Assembly (NCBI RefSeq): GCF_001831515.1
Contig: NZ_KV825618.1
Span: forward strand, 70,272-134,271
Direction of reading: 5' to 3'
Source of the DNA: Corynebacterium sp. HMSC074A01
GTDB taxonomy: Bacteria > Actinomycetota > Actinomycetes > Mycobacteriales > Mycobacteriaceae
Length of the DNA stretch: 64,000 nt
Position numbers and translations under genes: made by a program. The notes below the pieces were generated by a model, which saw nothing but the letters and a program-made list of their open reading frames with translations, was not told the DNA's origin and did not search any database. This document shows, in pieces, positions 11,544-19,763 of the stretch. Position 1 is the stretch's first letter. Each line of letters begins with the position of its first letter.

Positions 11544-12432
11544 GCACGCGTGGCTGGTCACCAACCGTTGGCTGCACTGGGACAAGTTCGAGTGGCAGTT
11601 CACGGAGCTGATCCGCGCCGCGTCTGCATTGGGGGTGGACCTGCAGCGCATCAGCACCGACGAGGCGTTGGCGAAACTCGCCGCTCGTGATCCCGATATG
11701 CCGCGGGCGGCGCTGATCATGGACAAGGACGTTGCGGCCGTCGCCCAGCTCGAAGCCGCGGGCGTGCGCACCATCAACTCCGCCGCCGCGATCGCGGCCT
11801 GCGACAACAAGGCCTACACGCACGCCGTGCTCAGCGCCGCTGGTATGGCGCACCCGCGTACCTGCACCGCGCCATTGGTCTACCGAAACCTCGAGCCCGA
11901 AGAGTGGGCGGCAAGTGCGTTTTTGGGTGCCGTTGAGGAATCGCTCGGCTACCCCGCGGTGGCCAAGCGCGCCGTCGGTTCGTGGGGCCAAGGTGTGGAG
12001 CTGGTGCGAGACCGCGCAGAACTCATTGCGTTTCTGCGGGGTGCGTACCCGACACCCGTCATCGTGGAGGAATACATCGCCGACTCTCACGGCCGCGACG
12101 CGCGGATCTACATGGTGGGGCGCGAGCCCGCCGCCGCGATGCGCCGCTACGGCACGGGCGGCGACTTCCGCGCGAACATCACCGGCGGAGGCCGCGCTGA
12201 GCCGTGGAGCCCGCCGACGGAGTACGTGGACACGGCGCGCGCAGCGATGGACGCCCTCGGCTTGGAGGTTGGTTCCGTCGACTTCCTGGATGCCGCAACG
12301 CCGCTTGTGGGTGAGGTGAACTCGAACGCACAATTTGCCTCGCTCACGGAAGTCACCGGCGTCGACGTTGCCGGTCACGTCGCCGAGCTGCTCGCAGCAG
12401 TTATGGCCGAACCCGCAACACAGATACGATGA
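11536..12432 (+). CDS. RimK-type ATP-grasp ligase between folC and the DUF4233 gene
   Basis: 298-aa ATP-grasp protein resembling the RimK/LysX group, which forms peptide or isopeptide bonds, often adding glutamate. Visible: the ATP-contacting lysine region AVAKRAVGSWGQG (Lys144), the hinge VIVEEYI (Glu178/179), the FRANITGGG loop (211-219), and the metal-binding GEVNSNAQF (Glu260, Asn262). It starts inside folC (8-nt overlap) and its stop overlaps the ATG at 12429, so it is co-translated with folate polyglutamylation. The substrate is unknown: a pterin or folate glutamate tail, a ribosomal protein, or a small peptide are all possible. RimK itself modifies ribosomal protein S6 in E. coli; that role is not shown here. 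Confidence 0.8.
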   Translation: MAKHAWLVTNRWLHWDKFEWQFTELIRAASALGVDLQRISTDEALAKLAARDPDMPRAALIMDKDVAAVAQLEAAGVRTINSAAAIAACDNKAYTHAVLSAAGMAHPRTCTAPLVYRNLEPEEWAASAFLGAVEESLGYPAVAKRAVGSWGQGVELVRDRAELIAFLRGAYPTPVIVEEYIADSHGRDARIYMVGREPAAAMRRYGTGGDFRANITGGGRAEPWSPPTEYVDTARAAMDALGLEVGSVDFLDAATPLVGEVNSNAQFASLTEVTGVDVAGHVAELLAAVMAEPATQIR

Positions 12433-12437
12433 GTCTC

Positions 12438-12911
12438 ATGGCTGACCAGAACACCCCCCGACGCGCACGCTTCCGCCGCGAACCGGAAATGGGGCCACTT
12501 GGCCCCGGGAAAACGCCAGTCAAAGACCCGATGGAGGGGCTGACTGGCGTGCTCGCAGGCACGCTGATCATGGAAGCGATCACCATCTTGCTCATCCTTA
12601 CCGTGATCCTCAAGATCGAAGAAGGCGCGCTGTGGACCACCTTCAATTGGGTCTACGTGACTGTGATTGGGGTTGCGCACATCATCGCTGCGTTCTTCCA
12701 AAAACGTCCCGGGATGCTCTGGGTGGACTTAGCACTCCAGGTGCCGCTCATCTTCGGCTTCTTCATCCACTGGTCGGTCACCGTGGTGGGCATTACTTTC
12801 GGCATCGTTTGGTTCTTCATCATTAAGCTGCGCTCCGAAATGCTGCAGCGCATGCGGGCCGGCTACCTGGTCACTCAGCACCTGGGCACTGCGGAGGACC
12901 CGGAAAGGTAG
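12438..12911 (+). CDS. DUF4233 membrane protein
   Basis: Small integral membrane protein of the DUF4233 type, which typically follows folC in Actinobacteria; function unknown. 157 aa from ATG 12438, preceded seven bases earlier by TACGAT (12425-12430), a leaderless-type -10; an ATG at 12429 overlapping the upstream stop (ATGA) would add three residues. A basic N-terminus (residues 1-30) is followed by four hydrophobic segments: one near 35-58, two close together near 65-100, and one near 105-130. The 3' end overlaps the convergent acyl-CoA synthetase gene by 41 bp. Confidence 0.8.
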   Translation: MADQNTPRRARFRREPEMGPLGPGKTPVKDPMEGLTGVLAGTLIMEAITILLILTVILKIEEGALWTTFNWVYVTVIGVAHIIAAFFQKRPGMLWVDLALQVPLIFGFFIHWSVTVVGITFGIVWFFIIKLRSEMLQRMRAGYLVTQHLGTAEDPER

Positions 12912-14331
12912 ACGCACGCGGCAAGTCACGCAGCGTGGTGCGCAGGATCTTCCCGGCAGCACTGCGGGGGATCTCGTCGACGAAATCGACCACGCGCACT
13001 TTCTTGTACGGCGCGACGCGGGCGGCAACGAAGTCGATGACGTCGGATTCGTCCAGCGCGGCACCCGGGGTTCGGACCACGAACGCGCGCGGGACCTCCG
13101 TGCCATTGAGGTCGAACTCGGTCACGGCGGCGTCGGCAATCGCCTCATGCTGGGTGAGTACCGCCTCGAGTTCCGCGGGGGCGACCTGGTAGCCCTTGTA
13201 CTTGATGGTGTCCTTCGCGCGCCCGATGAGGTAGAGCTCGCCGTGCTCGCCAACCCGCGCGAGGTCGCCGGTATCGAACCACTCGCCAATGGGGGCATGC
13301 CGGAGGTAGCCGCGCATCAGCTGCGGGCCGGCAACCGAGAGCTCGCCATGCGCCCCGAGGCGGAAGCGCGTTCCCGGCAGCGGGAAGCCGACAGAGTCGG
13401 GCGGCGTTTTGCCTCGCACTCCAACGAACGTCACTGGCGATGTCTCCGTCATCCCGTAGCCCTGAATCACGCTCGCGCTCAGGCGCTGCTCTACCGCGCT
13501 GGCAACCGCCGGATCCAGGTGGTCGGCACCGCTGATGATCAACTCGAGCGCGGCGAAATCCTCCGGCGGTGCTTCCGCGAGCACGCGGGCAAGCGGGGGA
13601 GCGATGAACGTCAGCTTTACGTCATGGTTCCGGTGCGCGCGTGTGAACAGCGCGGGTTCGAAACGCTGCATCGTCACGATGTGGTGGCCGAGCATCAGCG
13701 GCGTGAGCAGCAGCGCGGTTAGGCCGTAGATGTGGGAAAACGGCAAGGGTGACATTGTTGGCGTGTGCTCGCCCACGCCACTTTGTGCGATCGCCGCTGC
13801 GAATTGCGCCATATTCGCGCTTACCGACGCTCCCGGCAACCCGACTGCCTTCTGCAGCCCCGTCGTGCCTGACGAGAAGGGGATAAACGCGAGAGCGTCG
13901 CCGCGATCGGTGACTGCATTGTCGACGCGTGCCACAGAAGACAGAGGCGGCCACCCTTCCGGTGCCTTCCCCTGAATCAGCGCGCGTGCCTGCGCCATGC
14001 GGATGATCCCCACCTCAGCGTTCGCGCCAGCAAGCGCTGCGAGGTGTTGCGCTTCGTGGTCGCGCAGCAGCGGACCGATAAGACTTGTTGTGGCTCCCGC
14101 CTGAGAAATCCCCAGAATAACGGCGGCAAACTCTACAGAGTTGGGCAACTGGACGGCGAGCACGGGTCGATCGGGCAGGGGAGTGCGGGCCAACACTTGT
14201 GCAACGTTCGCTGCGAGCTCACTCAACTGCCCATACGTCACGGTTGTACCGGCGGTGAGATCTGTCAACGCGGGCGCGTCAGGGCGGCCACGGCCTAAAG
14301 CGAGCTGGTGAATCGGCACATGCTGGAACAT
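12871..14331 (-). CDS. AMP-dependent acyl-CoA synthetase / ligase
   Basis: ANL-superfamily enzyme, 486 aa, activating a carboxylic acid through an acyl-adenylate. Signature motifs: FSSGTTGLQKAV (P-loop; the usual PKG is QKA), GYGMTETSP, FDTGDLARV, GRAKDTIKYKGYQV and PRSAAGKILR with the catalytic lysine near the C-terminus. Closest in style to 4-coumarate/medium-chain acyl-CoA ligases; substrate not predictable. ATG at 14331 has TAAGCT eight bases upstream; the frame upstream of it is antisense to the next gene. It lies on the opposite strand inside the folC-ndk cluster and its end overlaps the DUF4233 gene by 41 bp. Confidence 0.88.
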   Translation of the reverse strand: MFQHVPIHQLALGRGRPDAPALTDLTAGTTVTYGQLSELAANVAQVLARTPLPDRPVLAVQLPNSVEFAAVILGISQAGATTSLIGPLLRDHEAQHLAALAGANAEVGIIRMAQARALIQGKAPEGWPPLSSVARVDNAVTDRGDALAFIPFSSGTTGLQKAVGLPGASVSANMAQFAAAIAQSGVGEHTPTMSPLPFSHIYGLTALLLTPLMLGHHIVTMQRFEPALFTRAHRNHDVKLTFIAPPLARVLAEAPPEDFAALELIISGADHLDPAVASAVEQRLSASVIQGYGMTETSPVTFVGVRGKTPPDSVGFPLPGTRFRLGAHGELSVAGPQLMRGYLRHAPIGEWFDTGDLARVGEHGELYLIGRAKDTIKYKGYQVAPAELEAVLTQHEAIADAAVTEFDLNGTEVPRAFVVRTPGAALDESDVIDFVAARVAPYKKVRVVDFVDEIPRSAAGKILRTTLRDLPRASTFPGPPQCPGAE

Positions 14332-14359
14332 CGACGAAAAGCTTAGTAGCTTCAAACAC

Positions 14360-14665
14360 ATGCGCCACGTCCTCCTCGTCATTGCCGCCGTGTTGTCCGT
14401 ACTCGCCGTGGGCGCGGCGATGCTTTCCCTACCCGCTTGGGTCGGCCCGCTTGCCATCGTTGGCGCGTCACTTGCGCTCGTAACGTGGCTCGTTCTGCAA
14501 TACCGGTTGCGCTCGGCACCCGATCTTGTGCTTAGCGACGACCAACGCGAGACCATCGCGAACATGAAGCGAGAAGGAAATATGGAAACTGCGGTGCGGC
14601 AGGTGCAGCTGTGGAAGCGTGATGCCACGCGCGCTGACGCAATGCGCATCGTGGACGACCTTTAG
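14360..14665 (+). CDS. Small membrane protein, two transmembrane segments
   Basis: 101 aa. Two adjacent hydrophobic segments (residues ~3-25 and ~28-48) form a hairpin in the membrane, followed by a soluble charged tail of about 50 residues. Resembles the small conserved membrane proteins found before ndk in corynebacteria; function unknown. TAGCTT (14347-14352) seven bases before the ATG suggests a leaderless transcript diverging from the acyl-CoA synthetase gene across only 28 bp. ndk follows after 14 bp. Confidence 0.75.
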   Translation: MRHVLLVIAAVLSVLAVGAAMLSLPAWVGPLAIVGASLALVTWLVLQYRLRSAPDLVLSDDQRETIANMKREGNMETAVRQVQLWKRDATRADAMRIVDDL

Positions 14666-14679
14666 GTAAAGTTTGGGCC

Positions 14680-15090
14680 ATGACTGAACGTACTCTGATT
14701 CTGATCAAGCCCGACGGTGTTGCCAACGGCCACGTCGGCGAAATCATTTCCCGCATCGAGCGCAAGGGCCTCAAGCTGGTTGAGATGGACCTGCGCACCG
14801 CCGACCGCGAAACCGCTGAGAAGCACTACGCAGAGCACAAGGACAAGCCGTTCTTTGGTGAGCTCGTCGATTTCATCACGTCCGCACCGCTGGTCGCAGG
14901 CATCGTTGAGGGCGAGTCTGCCATTGCCGCATGGCGTCAGCTGGCCGGTGGCACCCACCCGGTCGAAAAGGCCACCCCGGGTACCATCCGCGGTGACTTC
15001 GCACTGACCGTTGGCGAAAACGTCGTCCACGGCTCCGACTCCCCGGAGTCCGCTGAGCGCGAGATCGCGATCTGGTTCCCCAACAAGTAA
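14680..15090 (+). CDS. ndk: Nucleoside diphosphate kinase
   Basis: Transfers the gamma phosphate of ATP to nucleoside diphosphates through a phosphohistidine. 136 aa, typical length. The active-site histidine is His117 in NVVHGSDS; the N-terminal [10 protein letters not shown] and the GTIRGDF stretch are standard. ATG 14680 has no clear Shine-Dalgarno sequence but TAAAGT (14667-14672) is seven bases upstream, consistent with a leaderless start. A terminator follows. Confidence 0.97.
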   Translation: MTERTLILIKPDGVANGHVGEIISRIERKGLKLVEMDLRTADRETAEKHYAEHKDKPFFGELVDFITSAPLVAGIVEGESAIAAWRQLAGGTHPVEKATPGTIRGDFALTVGENVVHGSDSPESAEREIAIWFPNK

Positions 15091-15108
15091 CCGATTCGTT
15101 AGGCTTCA

Positions 15109-15147
15109 CGCCACCCCGCTGTGCAAGCAGTGAGGGTGGCGCTTTTT
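15109..15147 (+). terminator. Rho-independent terminator after ndk
   Basis: Stem CGCCACCC / GGGTGGCG with a smaller internal pairing (GCTG/CAG), then a run of five T residues at 15143-15147. Confidence 0.85.
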
Positions 15148-15164
15148 CGTGCTACCCCAAAAAT

Positions 15165-15180
15165 TGTGTGATGGCACACA
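15165..15180. promoter_or_regulatory. GlxR/CRP-type site upstream of the solo TetR gene
   Basis: TGTGTGATGGCACACA is a near-perfect inverted repeat of the form TGTG-N8-CACA, the core of the corynebacterial GlxR (cAMP receptor protein family) consensus TGTGANNTANNTCACA. It lies 76-91 bp before the TetR start. Binding is inferred. Confidence 0.5.
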
Positions 15181-15199
15181 GTTGCTTTGATTTAGCTTG

Positions 15200-15229
15200 T
15201 TAAACTGAAAAGCAGGAAAAACAGTTTAA
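15200..15229. promoter_or_regulatory. Inverted repeat, probable operator of the solo TetR gene
   Basis: TTAAACTG and CAGTTTAA form a perfect 8-bp inverted repeat separated by 14 nt, ending 27 bp before the GTG start. Position and symmetry suit autoregulation by the TetR protein encoded next. Half-site centres are 22 bp apart, about two helical turns. Confidence 0.5.
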
Positions 15230-15255
15230 AGACCTGCAAGGGAAGGACAATACTG

Positions 15256-15855
15256 GTGAGCGAGCGGAAGGTGCAGCAGCAGCGGGCGAGAACGAAGCGC
15301 GACGCAATTCATGAGGCAACAGTCCGTCTTCTTCTCGCCGAGGGGATGCGCGCAGTCACGCACCGGCAGGTCGCCGCGATAGCGGACGTGCCCGTTGGGT
15401 CAATCGGATACTACTTTGACAGCAGCGAAAAACTCATCATGACCTGCTTCGAGCGGGTGCACGCGCTGCAAAACCAGATCCTTGAAGATGCGCTTGCTGA
15501 TCCAAAGGTCCGCGAGGACCGTGAAGCGCTCGCGTTTGCCATTTTGAATCTGACCGCCAACGGTTATCCGGAGCAAGTGCGCAGCATTATCGCCGTCACC
15601 ATCGATGCTGGGCGCGAAGGGGCAGTCTTGCAGAAGATGGTCAGGCACCAAATTGAAGAAGCCGTGCGGCGCATCGACCAGATACTTGAATACGCCGGAG
15701 TCACGCAGGTAAACGGCCGGCAGGCACTTGGCGCGCTCGTAGGTGCGGCGCTCGTCGGGACGAGCTGGGACAAGCCGGTAGTTGAAACAGCAGTCGACGG
15801 TCTCGTCCAGTTTATTGAGCTCGCGGAGCACAACGCGTCACCATCGCGCGACTAA
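15256..15855 (+). CDS. TetR-family transcriptional regulator (solo)
   Basis: 199-aa regulator. N-terminal HTH at about 15-60 with the recognition region VPVGSIGYYFDSSEKL; the rest is the all-helical ligand-binding domain. GTG at 15256 follows GGAAGGA. It has no adjacent target gene: the ndk terminator is upstream and rne downstream. A GlxR-like site and a perfect inverted repeat lie in its promoter region, so it may be autoregulated and cAMP-responsive. Ligand and regulon unknown. Confidence 0.88.
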   Translation: MSERKVQQQRARTKRDAIHEATVRLLLAEGMRAVTHRQVAAIADVPVGSIGYYFDSSEKLIMTCFERVHALQNQILEDALADPKVREDREALAFAILNLTANGYPEQVRSIIAVTIDAGREGAVLQKMVRHQIEEAVRRIDQILEYAGVTQVNGRQALGALVGAALVGTSWDKPVVETAVDGLVQFIELAEHNASPSRD

Positions 15856-16026
15856 ATCCTCCGCTGTGCCACAATGGAGAGCAGGCGTCGTGGCTAACTA
15901 GGCACGGACGCTGTCAAGCTTTCATACATTGCCCGCGAGAAAGCGTGGCACTGTGCGGCGGCGGCACCAATCGTGCCAGCGCCCGGTGCCACCACGCGGG
16001 ATCACGCATAACAGGAGAATTGGCCC

Positions 16027-19000
16027 GTGGCTCAAAACGAGGAAACCACACCGAAGAAGCAACGCCGGACAACTAAAAAGACCACGAAGAAGTCGACCCG
16101 GAAATCAGGCAAAGGCACAAGCACGCGGGCGGCGAAATCGAAGCCGCAGAATCCTTACGTCGCGTTCGACCGCTCACAGCTGAAGGAGAAACAGCGCGTC
16201 TTCCAGCTGGCGAAGTTGCTGGACGTACCGTCGAAGGATTTGGTGGTAGCGCTTTCTGAGATGGGGATTGTCAAGGTTGCACAGTCTTCGCTCACTAAGG
16301 CTGAAAGTGAGCAGCTTCTTGACGCGTTGGCGGCTTCTACTGCCGTTGGTGCGCAGGGTGAAGCAAGCCGGGCTGGCGCGAAGAAGGAAGCCGCGGCAGA
16401 TGCTGATGAGAAGATTCGCCACCGCGTGCGCAAGGACGTGGAAAACGAAATTCACCAGATCGAGGACAAAGTAGACGCCGAACTCGAAGCGAGCGATCGC
16501 AGCAAGCCTGCCGACGATCATGCGCAAGAGCGCAAAGAGGACGACGCTGCACAAGTTCCCCCGGCCAGCGAAGACAGTGCCGAAGCACAGCGGGAAGACG
16601 ACTCTGGCAAGGGCGAAGAGGCCGCTGACCCATCTGCGGCATCGGCATCAGATGATGCACGTCCACTGACCAACGTCGAACCCGAGGTCACCCCGGTCCC
16701 TGAGGATGAGCCGACGGCGGGCTACGCACCGATCTTCAAGGCACCGTCCCGATCCCGTCAGCGCCGTCGTGCAAGCCGTCCCCAGACGAGCGATACCGCA
16801 ACTCGTGCAGACGAAGAGCGCAGTGACGAAGAATCCTCGCCGAGCACCGAGGAGCGTCAAGCCCGCCCGCAATCCCATCGCGGGAGATCTGCTCAGCGGA
16901 CACGCAACAACCGAAGCCGGAAAGCTGCGCATGACGCCCAGACGCAGGAAGCTGGGCATACGGAGCACGCTGGTGACTCGGAGGCCACTGAGCTCATCGA
17001 AGAACCGAGAGCGATCAAGGGCTCAGCACGTCTTGAAGCGAAGCGGCGTCGGCGCAGCGAGAAGAGCGCAGAGGCCAGAAAGCGCTCCCGCATCGTCAGC
17101 CAAGCTGAATTCTTGGCACGCAGGGAGTCGGTGGAACGCACCATGGTGGTACGCGAACGTGAGCGCCACGATGGCCACGGGCGCATCACCCAGGTCGGTG
17201 TGCTTGAAGATGGCCTGCTTGTCGAGCACTTTGTCACTTCCGATGAACAGACAACGCTGATTGGCAACATCTACCTTGGCCGGGTGCAAAACGTCCTCCC
17301 GAGCATGGAAGCTGCCTTTATCGACATTGGGCAGGGACGCAACGGCGTGATCTATGCCGGTGAAATTGACTGGAAATCCGCAGGGCTTGGCGGACGCTCA
17401 CGCCGCATCGAGCATGCGTTGAAGTCCGGCGACCAGGTAGTCGTGCAGGTAACGAAAGACCCAGTAGGGCACAAGGGTGCTCGCTTGACCACCCAGATCT
17501 CGCTTGCAGGGCGATACTTGGTGTATGTCCCCGGCGGGCGCAGCGCGGGTATTTCTCGCAAGCTCCCAGCACCTGAGCGCAAGCGCCTCAAGGAGATCCT
17601 GCACAATGTGGTCCCGGGCACGGGTGGCGCGATCATTCGCACTGCTGCCGAGGGGGCCAGCGAGGAGGCCATCGCCGCAGACGTGCGCCGTCTCCACACG
17701 CAGTGGGAAGCAATTCAGGAGCACGCCGAGCGCGAAATTGAGTCGAAGGGTGCGCAGCCCGTCACGCTCTATGAAGAGCCGAATCTCCTCGTAAAGGTTG
17801 TGCGGGACCTCTTTAATGAGGACTTCACTTCGCTGATTATCGACGGCAAGCGCCCATACAACATGGTGCACGCGTACGTGGAGTCGGTCGCACCAGACCT
17901 GCTGGACAGGGTTGAAAAGTTCAGCACGGAAAAGCACAAAGCAGCAGATGCATTCGGGCTGTATCGGGTAGACGAACAGCTGCGCAAGGCGCTCTCGCAA
18001 AAGGTCTGGTTGCCCTCGGGCGGCACGCTGATCATCGAGCACACTGAGGCGCTGACAGTCATTGACGTCAATACCGGCAAGTACACCGGCTCGGGTGGGT
18101 CACTGGAAGAAACAGTGACGCGGAATAACCTTGAGGCAGCCGAAGAAATCGTGCGTCAAATTCGCCTGCGCGATATCGGCGGCATGATTGTCATTGACTT
18201 CATCGATATGATCCTGCCGGAAAACCAGGATCTGGTCTTGCGCCGCCTGAAGGAAGCACTCGGGCGAGATCGAACCCGCCACCAGGTGTCTGAGGTGACG
18301 TCACTGGGGCTTGTCCAAATGACGCGGAAGCGCTTGGGGACCGGTCTCTTGGAGACCTTCTCGGAGCCCTGCGAGTGCTGCGAAGGCAGAGGACTCATCC
18401 TCCTTGACGACCCTGTTGAGCAAATGCCGGTGCACGAGCAAGGCTCTAGGCCGCAAAACGCGAAGCCAAAGAGGCGTCGTCCTGTCGGCGAGCACCCCGC
18501 TGCAAAGGCGATGCACAGCCACAGCCACAGCACACCGATGGCTGATGAAGATATTGAAGAACTCGCTGGGGCCGTCGTCATCGAGGACGACGACGCGGAT
18601 ACGCAGGAGGACACGCAGCGCGCGAAGCAATCTGAAAAGCCCAGCTCGTCACGGCGACGTGGCCGTCGCGGTGGCGGACGAGGACGTGGGCGCGGACGTG
18701 ATGGGGCCAACACACACGCTGCTGAACCGGCGCAAGATGCACCATCAAACGCGCAGACCGGAGAAGACTCCTCGCGCGATAAGCACCGTGGGACTGCTTC
18801 TGAAAACGCAACGAGCGGTGACAGCGCTGATACCAGTGTTCGCGATCAGGAGAACGCCGGTGACCGCTCCGCTCCTAGCAGGCGGAGAACCCGCGGCACG
18901 CGCGGTGGCAGGACGCGACGTGCTGCTCGCTCGAACTCGGCCTCGCAGACGGAGGCCGTCGAAAAGGGCGCTGGCGTAGAAGCACGCCACGAGCCCGACA

Positions 19001-19494
19001 CGACGCAGGACTACGAGCAGGCGCTCAAGGAGTTCGAGGACTCTCCCCGTAGGAAGCGACCAACGCGCGGAAATTCGCGCTCGGATCGTCGTCCGCAGCG
19101 AGAAGACTTTGTCGTCGAGGAGAAACCGGCAACGACAGATGATCGTCGCAAGGAAACCCCGAAAGGCGACAAGCACTCAGGCACGTCGACTGACGGTAAC
19201 GCTGCGGGCAGCGAAAGTGGTGAAAACAAGCAGCAACGCCGGAGCAGCCGCGGTAAGGGTGGTTCTGGCACGTCTCCGCGTCGACGTCGTCGTCGCGCAG
19301 TGCGGCGCACCACGACGCCACAGCCAGAGGCACAAGCCTCGACTGAGAAGAGCGACACCGAGAAGACGAATGGGAATGGCAGTGTGGCCGCTCCGAGGAA
19401 GGCCCAAAAGACCGCATCGGTTGCCAGCAATAAGCAGCGTGCTGGTGGTGGGCGTCGAGGTCGACGCCGCGCTACCCGCAGGGGCGGCGCATAG
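16027..19494 (+). CDS. rne: Ribonuclease E/G family, actinobacterial long form
   Basis: Endoribonuclease of mRNA decay and rRNA/tRNA maturation. 1155 aa from GTG 16027 (CAGGAG upstream). N-terminal ~380 residues: a basic start, then an IF2_N-like segment (~57-95, with LAKLLDVPSKDLVVALSEMG), then long acidic/basic low-complexity sequence. The catalytic core begins near 370: S1 domain around 412-450 (NIYLGRVQNVLPSMEAAF), the metal-site VIDFIDM with Asp724 and Asp727, and a zinc-link cysteine cluster CECC (782-785). The C-terminal ~300 residues are Arg-rich and disordered, probably an RNA and partner scaffold. The 171-bp gap before it shows no recognised feature beyond GC-rich pairing (GGCACC/GGTGCC). 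Confidence 0.94.
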   Translation: MAQNEETTPKKQRRTTKKTTKKSTRKSGKGTSTRAAKSKPQNPYVAFDRSQLKEKQRVFQLAKLLDVPSKDLVVALSEMGIVKVAQSSLTKAESEQLLDALAASTAVGAQGEASRAGAKKEAAADADEKIRHRVRKDVENEIHQIEDKVDAELEASDRSKPADDHAQERKEDDAAQVPPASEDSAEAQREDDSGKGEEAADPSAASASDDARPLTNVEPEVTPVPEDEPTAGYAPIFKAPSRSRQRRRASRPQTSDTATRADEERSDEESSPSTEERQARPQSHRGRSAQRTRNNRSRKAAHDAQTQEAGHTEHAGDSEATELIEEPRAIKGSARLEAKRRRRSEKSAEARKRSRIVSQAEFLARRESVERTMVVRERERHDGHGRITQVGVLEDGLLVEHFVTSDEQTTLIGNIYLGRVQNVLPSMEAAFIDIGQGRNGVIYAGEIDWKSAGLGGRSRRIEHALKSGDQVVVQVTKDPVGHKGARLTTQISLAGRYLVYVPGGRSAGISRKLPAPERKRLKEILHNVVPGTGGAIIRTAAEGASEEAIAADVRRLHTQWEAIQEHAEREIESKGAQPVTLYEEPNLLVKVVRDLFNEDFTSLIIDGKRPYNMVHAYVESVAPDLLDRVEKFSTEKHKAADAFGLYRVDEQLRKALSQKVWLPSGGTLIIEHTEALTVIDVNTGKYTGSGGSLEETVTRNNLEAAEEIVRQIRLRDIGGMIVIDFIDMILPENQDLVLRRLKEALGRDRTRHQVSEVTSLGLVQMTRKRLGTGLLETFSEPCECCEGRGLILLDDPVEQMPVHEQGSRPQNAKPKRRRPVGEHPAAKAMHSHSHSTPMADEDIEELAGAVVIEDDDADTQEDTQRAKQSEKPSSSRRRGRRGGGRGRGRGRDGANTHAAEPAQDAPSNAQTGEDSSRDKHRGTASENATSGDSADTSVRDQENAGDRSAPSRRRTRGTRGGRTRRAARSNSASQTEAVEKGAGVEARHEPDTTQDYEQALKEFEDSPRRKRPTRGNSRSDRRPQREDFVVEEKPATTDDRRKETPKGDKHSGTSTDGNAAGSESGENKQQRRSSRGKGGSGTSPRRRRRRAVRRTTTPQPEAQASTEKSDTEKTNGNGSVAAPRKAQKTASVASNKQRAGGGRRGRRRATRRGGA

Positions 19495-19555
19495 CACCGA
19501 GCCTCGTATCCCTCGCCAAGGACGGTAAGACGTCTCTGGAGGGGACAGATGGTGA

Positions 19556-19594
19556 GGCGATTCTTTAAAAGCCATCGCAGTTTGGAGAATCGCC
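19556..19594 (+). other. Inverted repeat between rne and rplU
   Basis: A perfect 9-bp inverted repeat, GGCGATTCT (19556-19564) and AGAATCGCC (19586-19594), with a 21-nt loop. It could be a terminator for rne lacking a T-run, or an operator; the second arm overlaps the likely rplU -35 region (TTGGAG 19582-19587, with -10 TAGTCT at 19606-19611). Confidence 0.45.
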
Positions 19595-19617
19595 CCACTT
19601 CGGTGTAGTCTTTGGCA

Positions 19618-19763
19618 GTCGCTGTTTTGGGGCGTGCCGCCTCGTTGCCTACGCATGCGGGCACGGCGGGTCTTTCGGGCCCCGAAACGCAGAAAGTTAA
19701 TGTTCCATACGTCCACCGAAGCATGCCGGAGGACGTGCGAGTAGAGATAAGGGGTAACCCTCT
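19618..19763 (+). ncRNA. Structured leader RNA of rplU-rpmA (candidate cis-regulatory element)
   Basis: From the predicted promoter to the rplU start lies a leader of about 145 nt with nested pairings. An outer 10-bp stem joins GTTTTGGGGC (19624-19633) to GCCCCGAAAC (19679-19688, one G-U pair). Inside it GTGCC (19634-19638) pairs with GGCAC (19660-19664). A second hairpin joins ACGTCC (19709-19714) to GGACGT (19731-19736). A small AGGG/CCCT stem with a GTAA loop (19750-19761) holds the rplU Shine-Dalgarno bases. Ribosomal-protein leaders often bind the encoded protein; an L21 autoregulatory leader is the obvious model, but no family match was tested. Confidence 0.5.

Noticed and set aside
10281..11810. 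509-codon open frame antisense to folC and the RimK-like gene
   Set aside because: High-GC shadow spanning two real overlapping genes.
15856..16026. Structured RNase E leader
   Set aside because: GGCACC/GGTGCC pairing exists but the region is GC-rich and no consistent fold stands out.
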